From positions 1 to 17,154 of the forward strand of contig SXVG01000091.1 of the NCBI GenBank assembly GCA_005791685.1: 17,154 nt of DNA, given 5' to 3'. Shown in pieces: positions 13,537 through 17,154 of this stretch. The position numbers and the translations under genes are program-made. The notes beneath the pieces were generated by a model. The model was not told the origin of the DNA and ran no database searches. It saw nothing but the letters and a program-made list of their open reading frames with translations. Origin of the DNA: Methylotenera sp. GTDB taxonomy: Bacteria > Pseudomonadota > Gammaproteobacteria > Burkholderiales > Methylophilaceae. How positions within the stretch are numbered: position 1 is the first letter of the stretch; every line of letters starts with the position of its first letter.

Positions 13537-15266
13537 AGCTTAACCCCCTTATCCTGCTCTGTGGCTTTGGCATCCAGGGTGCTCGGCACGGCTGGCACCA
13601 ACTTGAATCTAAAATCATAACCCGTGATGCCTATCACCCCCATTTTTGACTCCACGTTAGTTTCCTTCAACTCAAGCCCCCAGCTTTTCATGGATCCCTT
13701 AACCGCCTGAATAAACTGCAAGGCCGACGTTTCACTCAGCGCCCAGCCAGAAATACTAAAATCCTGGGCACTTTCCGTGATGTTATTCAACATTACGTCC
13801 TCGGTGGTCGCCCGCTCCAAGACCATCAGAAATTCTTGAATGAAGGCCGTGCGATCAGGCAAGTCCCCACCAAAAAATTCTTGGCGTAACTTCATGGTGT
13901 CCAGTGCATCTTGTTGAACCTTGCGCTCTTTATACAATTTATCTATCTCGTCTACCCGTTTTTGCACTTTTGCTTGGGATGCCAACAACTCCTGTTTTTT
14001 CTGATTAAGTTGCATCAATTCGCTTTCCGCTAAACCATGACGAAACTGCAAACTAATTTCAACGGCACCCATCAGCAGCAACAAAAGCCAGGCACCTATG
14101 GCCAAGCGTATTTCTGCTCTACGCCACCATGCCGGCAAATAGGCTTGTACCGGCACAGCGCAAAGCCTAGCCAGCCCAGGCAGTTTAAATACCTGTTGCG
14201 CGACCCCTAGCATATACGGACTGACACGCTCTACTTCGATATCCAATGACTGCACCGTGCAAGCCAAGCTAGCCATTAATTCCGTAACCGAAAAAGCAAA
14301 CGCATGACTGCCTGCTAAAAAAACATCGGTACTGCCCACGCCAATTTCATGGTAGATTTCTTGGCAGGCAGACAGCAAGCTATCGGGGCCAGCTTGACGT
14401 TGCCGAATCTCCCTGATGCCCCCCGCGCTCATGCGCACACCGCATACCAGCCCAGCATGAATTTCCAGCAGCAAGGCCTCTGCGTCCACCTTGAGTAAAG
14501 ATGCCGCCGCCCCAGCCAAGGGATAGAGGCCTTTTACCTCTATGTTATGTCTGGCAAACCCTGCTTGCCAGCGTTGCACCAAGCCGACTGGCATCCCTGC
14601 CACCAACCAAGGAAAGCCGCCACCATCTTCCGTTGATGCGTCCGTGACTTGCGCTGCCCAAGCGCAATAAAAATCTTCTTCTGCTTCCGCTTTTAGCCAG
14701 TCCAAATGCAAACGGCAGCGATCTATATGGCTTTGCTTGATTGCCTCTGTTTTTAACAGCACATCCGTCAATTGCTTGGCCGCACCGCCGTATCCCACCA
14801 ACCCGTCTTTCCGTCTTAACTCTTGCGCTTCTTGCAGTTGCTCTTCGGTTAATTTCCCCAATGCCATTAATAGCGACTGCTCTGTCCAACTGGAGGCATG
14901 CTGGGACATGAGTGGTTCAAAATCCCACGCCAACAGGTCTTGCATTTCGATGTCGCTTACCCTGGTCTTAGGGTGCACCGGCAATTCCATCATGCTATAC
15001 AGCGCGGCATGGCTTAGCACAACGGCCTGACTCCCGCGCCAACCACGGGCACGCAAACCGGCCACCACCTCGTCAATTGCCTCATCCAGCGTAGCGGCAT
15101 TGGATTGCACCACCTGCTCAAGCAGAACACTGCCGTCATAACGCAACACCGCCACACGCAAACTTTCGATGTCGGCCTCGCACACCAATATGCTTTTTTG
15201 GCGTAGCCAGGTGGGCCATGCCCACTGTTCAACAGCGGATTTAAACTGATGGAGTAAGGGTGTCAA
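13533..15266 (-). CDS. PilM-PilN fusion, GspL-like inner-membrane assembly protein
   Basis: 577 residues that join what are two proteins (PilM and PilN) in type IV pili. Residues 1-365 form a cytoplasmic actin-like domain of the PilM/GspL type, starting with SILVCEADIESLRVAVLRYDG and including LLLEIHAGLVCGVRMSAGGI (265-284). A membrane segment at about 386-408 follows, then a coiled coil (415-460) and a periplasmic ferredoxin-like domain with LMVLERATTEDVMLNNITESAQDFSISG, typical of PilN. This one-piece order matches GspL of type II secretion systems. It should bind the ATPase on the inside and the PilO-like protein outside. It overlaps the upstream pseudopilin gene by 4 bases (ATGA) and the PilO-like gene by 4. 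Confidence 0.85.
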   Translation of the reverse strand: MTPLLHQFKSAVEQWAWPTWLRQKSILVCEADIESLRVAVLRYDGSVLLEQVVQSNAATLDEAIDEVVAGLRARGWRGSQAVVLSHAALYSMMELPVHPKTRVSDIEMQDLLAWDFEPLMSQHASSWTEQSLLMALGKLTEEQLQEAQELRRKDGLVGYGGAAKQLTDVLLKTEAIKQSHIDRCRLHLDWLKAEAEEDFYCAWAAQVTDASTEDGGGFPWLVAGMPVGLVQRWQAGFARHNIEVKGLYPLAGAAASLLKVDAEALLLEIHAGLVCGVRMSAGGIREIRQRQAGPDSLLSACQEIYHEIGVGSTDVFLAGSHAFAFSVTELMASLACTVQSLDIEVERVSPYMLGVAQQVFKLPGLARLCAVPVQAYLPAWWRRAEIRLAIGAWLLLLLMGAVEISLQFRHGLAESELMQLNQKKQELLASQAKVQKRVDEIDKLYKERKVQQDALDTMKLRQEFFGGDLPDRTAFIQEFLMVLERATTEDVMLNNITESAQDFSISGWALSETSALQFIQAVKGSMKSWGLELKETNVESKMGVIGITGYDFRFKLVPAVPSTLDAKATEQDKGVKL

Positions 15267-16273
15267 TTAATAGTCCAATTCATGGTTAGATTGTGGTCTC
15301 GCCGTGGCAGCAGTGTGATCCAACTTAGCGCGTGCGTCGGGTTAGTGGCCGTGCAATCACCGTTAAATAGCTTATCGGCAATAGGCGGAGTAGCGCTGGA
15401 AACACACCACAACACGGCGGCATATTTCCCCATGGGCACGGGCAGTTCATCGTCAGCAAACCTGGCCAGTGCCTCGCTGCCACTGATAAGCAACGGATCA
15501 CTGTCAACGGCCTCTACGGCCCCTGCCCCACTAGTCGCGCCATTAAAAAAATACAAAGTCAATTTAAGCGCCCAAGCCGTGGCCATGGTGGGTGGTGGCT
15601 TATTAAAATTAATGGGTATGGAACGGCCATTCAATGCCACCGACCAATCTTCTTTTTCCAACAAGGCGCCACTGGTCGGATAATCCTCGGCGTATTGTTC
15701 TCCCCCTAACTTAGCATCCTTGCCCAAGCTTTTCATGGTCAGGCTAGTGTCTGTTTTTTCAAATTGCCAGCCGTAATTAGGTGCGCTCCCTGCCGTGCCC
15801 CAACCGTCTCTAAAGATAGGCCCGCTAGTTTCAGGCGTAGCCATTAAATAAGGGCCACGCCAACCCGCCCATATTTTTTCCGTCACGCCAGGTATGTCCC
15901 TCGCTTGCCAGCGCATACTGACATCAACAGGGGGCTCTACCAATTCTTGCACGTTGTTGGGCAAACGCCCCATGTCTGCCACAAAACCATACAACTCCGT
16001 CTCACCGTTGAGCACGCGGTTAGCGTCGCCCACCATGGCATAGCGCATTTGCCCCCATCGAGCGCGGGTCAACTCAAACCTAGCCTGATCATCGGCGCTC
16101 TCAACAAAAAATACCGACATGAGCGCCAGAGAACTCAGCATGGCAATAACAATAAGGAGCTCCAACAAGGTAAACCCCATTTGCGCCGAGTAAACACCTC
16201 TAGGCATACGCCCTTGATCAAGCGCCTCGGCCGCTAAGCTACGTAATGGCTGATCGGATTTCAATATAAACAT
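15263..16273 (-). CDS. Large pseudopilin (T2SS/T4P prepilin-type protein), long leader
   Basis: 336 residues with a prepilin N-terminus: MG-FTLLELLIVIAMLSSLALMSVFFV, with the cut expected after Gly33 and the key Glu at +5. The rest is a globular domain with GWRGPYL, DGWG, and a SLGKDAKLGG...ED segment similar to the calcium-binding C-terminus of GspG-type pseudopilins. It is much larger than GspG (about 140 residues). From this start the leader is 33 residues, unusually long; an internal ATG at 16207 with AAGGG nearby would give an 11-residue leader. I keep 16273 because it overlaps the end of the upstream gene, as elsewhere in this operon, but the shorter form is nearly as likely. PilD should process it. 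Confidence 0.87.
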   Translation of the reverse strand: MFILKSDQPLRSLAAEALDQGRMPRGVYSAQMGFTLLELLIVIAMLSSLALMSVFFVESADDQARFELTRARWGQMRYAMVGDANRVLNGETELYGFVADMGRLPNNVQELVEPPVDVSMRWQARDIPGVTEKIWAGWRGPYLMATPETSGPIFRDGWGTAGSAPNYGWQFEKTDTSLTMKSLGKDAKLGGEQYAEDYPTSGALLEKEDWSVALNGRSIPINFNKPPPTMATAWALKLTLYFFNGATSGAGAVEAVDSDPLLISGSEALARFADDELPVPMGKYAAVLWCVSSATPPIADKLFNGDCTATNPTHALSWITLLPRRDHNLTMNWTIN

Positions 16274-17007
16274 AAGACCAGATCCGCCCTCACGTCATCC
16301 ACACCCTTAACCGGGGGCGCATTATTGGGTGCGCAAATGTCGCTGGGGTTGACCCCGTTGTATTGCCCATCCCGGCCGGTCCATACCAAGCGAGCCTTCG
16401 TTGCGTCATGGCTATCCATGAACAAATACGGGCGACCCCAACGCCGGTCCTTATCCCCAGCCTCGGATGGATGCCAAGTCAAGATCTCACTGCTCAACCG
16501 CAATGGGTCTGCCACGGCACGCACCTTAAACTTTTCAGAGGCAGTGGCGTTCGCATCAGGGTAGCCTTTTGGGAGATCCAGCCAACCATCCCCCACTTGC
16601 GTCAAATAAGGGCCACGCCAACCTCGCGCGGTATCCGGGTTCCAATTTTCCACAGTGGACTCTTTCACATCCGGCTTCTCAAATAGCATCCAGAAATTGG
16701 CCGGGTGGGCGCACCAGACCGACCAAGACGGGGCATCCCAAGACGAGGCATCCACATGGGGTTTATTCACGGCTTGTATTATGTTTGCGCAAGCGTACTC
16801 ACCCGCATTGGGTAAATAACCAGTGTCTTGCTTAAATTGCAACAAGGCTTGCCGTATGGCCTGCATCTCAGCCCTGGCTATTGGGTCGGTAACAGCCTCT
16901 CCGGTATGCTCCATGGAAGACACGGCCAACGTTGCCAGCATGGCCAATAAACTCAGCACCAGCAACAACTCCAGCAAGGTAAATCCTTGTTGCTTCAACT
17001 TCATCAT
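16261..17007 (-). CDS. Pseudopilin (T2SS/T4P prepilin-type protein), first gene of operon
   Basis: About 248 residues with a canonical short prepilin leader MMKLKQQG, cut before FTLLELLLVLSLLAMLATLAV, Glu at +5. The globular part has GWRGPYL, GRPYLFMDSHD and WTGRDGQYNGVNPSD, as in GspG-like pseudopilins, plus four cysteines that could form disulfides. I chose ATG at 17007 because AGG lies 6 bases upstream and the leader is then the usual 8 residues; an upstream ATG at 17022 adds five residues with a weaker site. This is the first gene of the assembly operon, 43 bases after a terminator for the preceding unit. It shares motifs with the next gene and may be an old duplicate. The pilus core or tip role cannot be decided. 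Confidence 0.9.
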   Translation of the reverse strand: MMKLKQQGFTLLELLLVLSLLAMLATLAVSSMEHTGEAVTDPIARAEMQAIRQALLQFKQDTGYLPNAGEYACANIIQAVNKPHVDASSWDAPSWSVWCAHPANFWMLFEKPDVKESTVENWNPDTARGWRGPYLTQVGDGWLDLPKGYPDANATASEKFKVRAVADPLRLSSEILTWHPSEAGDKDRRWGRPYLFMDSHDATKARLVWTGRDGQYNGVNPSDICAPNNAPPVKGVDDVRADLVLCLY

Positions 17008-17049
17008 GACAGACCTACCCATTCCAAGAAATACCGCAAAACACGGCCT

Positions 17050-17086
17050 AAAAAAGTGGGGCGTTATCCATAAAATAACACCCCAC
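17050..17086 (-). terminator. Rho-independent terminator of an upstream gene
   Basis: On the minus strand, GTGGGG-t-GTTAT pairs with ATAAC-g-CCCCAC (one mismatch) around a 7-base loop and is followed by six T's. It lies before the pseudopilin operon and so ends a minus-strand transcript from a gene to the right of the window. The remaining 68 bases at the right edge show no open frame that I can support. The operon promoter must lie in the roughly 40 bases after this hairpin, or the operon is fed by read-through. Confidence 0.82.
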
Positions 17087-17154
17087 CCGATACTGCACCG
17101 CTTTAAATCAAACGGCTTGCTAAATAACTTAAAATCTCAAATTATTATTTTGCA

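Noticed and set aside
13233..13649. Plus-strand 138-codon open frame across the PilO-like and PilM-PilN junction
   Set aside because: No family resemblance, no ribosome site, and it spans the overlapping start and stop of two well-supported minus-strand genes.
15282..15683. Plus-strand 133-codon open frame inside the large pseudopilin
   Set aside because: Antisense to a gene with a clear prepilin leader and GspG-like motifs; composition explains the open frame.

Overview
The window comes from a Gram-negative bacterium, most likely a beta- or gammaproteobacterium. The evidence is a secretin, a prepilin peptidase and periplasmic and outer-membrane pilus/secretion parts, together with a 'thermostable hemolysin'-family gene set. 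Base composition is moderate and I could not name a genus. Almost all genes lie on the minus strand, so they read right to left. The exceptions are one nuclease-like gene and a tRNA remnant on the plus strand.

Region A (1-4072, minus strand) is a tight five-gene operon: thermostable-hemolysin family protein (GNAT-like), AMP-dependent acyl ligase, heme-oxygenase-like diiron oxidase, short-chain dehydrogenase, and a PAP2 phosphatase that runs off the left edge. An acyl ligase, a thioester-using or LuxI-like transferase, an oxidase and a reductase are the parts of a small-molecule or lipid-modifying pathway. The product is not known to me. This is the best candidate in the window for an undescribed system.

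Region B (4073-5815) is accessory DNA. It holds a gene-free stretch with dyads upstream of operon A, a degenerate tRNA-Asn 3' end followed by a strong terminator, and a plus-strand gene for a membrane-anchored Mrr-type nuclease-fold protein with a C-terminal zinc ribbon. The 174 bases between that gene and pilD (5642-5815), where the two genes converge, show no convincing terminator or small gene.

Region C (5816-17022, minus strand) is a compact type IV pilus / type II secretion hybrid. Its order from the promoter side is: pseudopilin, pseudopilin, fused PilM-PilN (GspL-like), PilO/GspM-like, GspE/PilB ATPase, GspF/PilC platform, PilP/GspC-like periplasmic protein, MshL-type secretin, YbaB/EbfC DNA-binding protein, a 44-residue small ORF, a DUF2726 protein and PilD prepilin peptidase. 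Most junctions overlap or abut (ATGA and TAATG), so the core is one transcription unit. A minus-strand terminator at 17050-17086 separates it from a gene beyond the right edge. No retraction ATPase, major pilin, ExeA/MshM ATPase or TPR protein is in the window.
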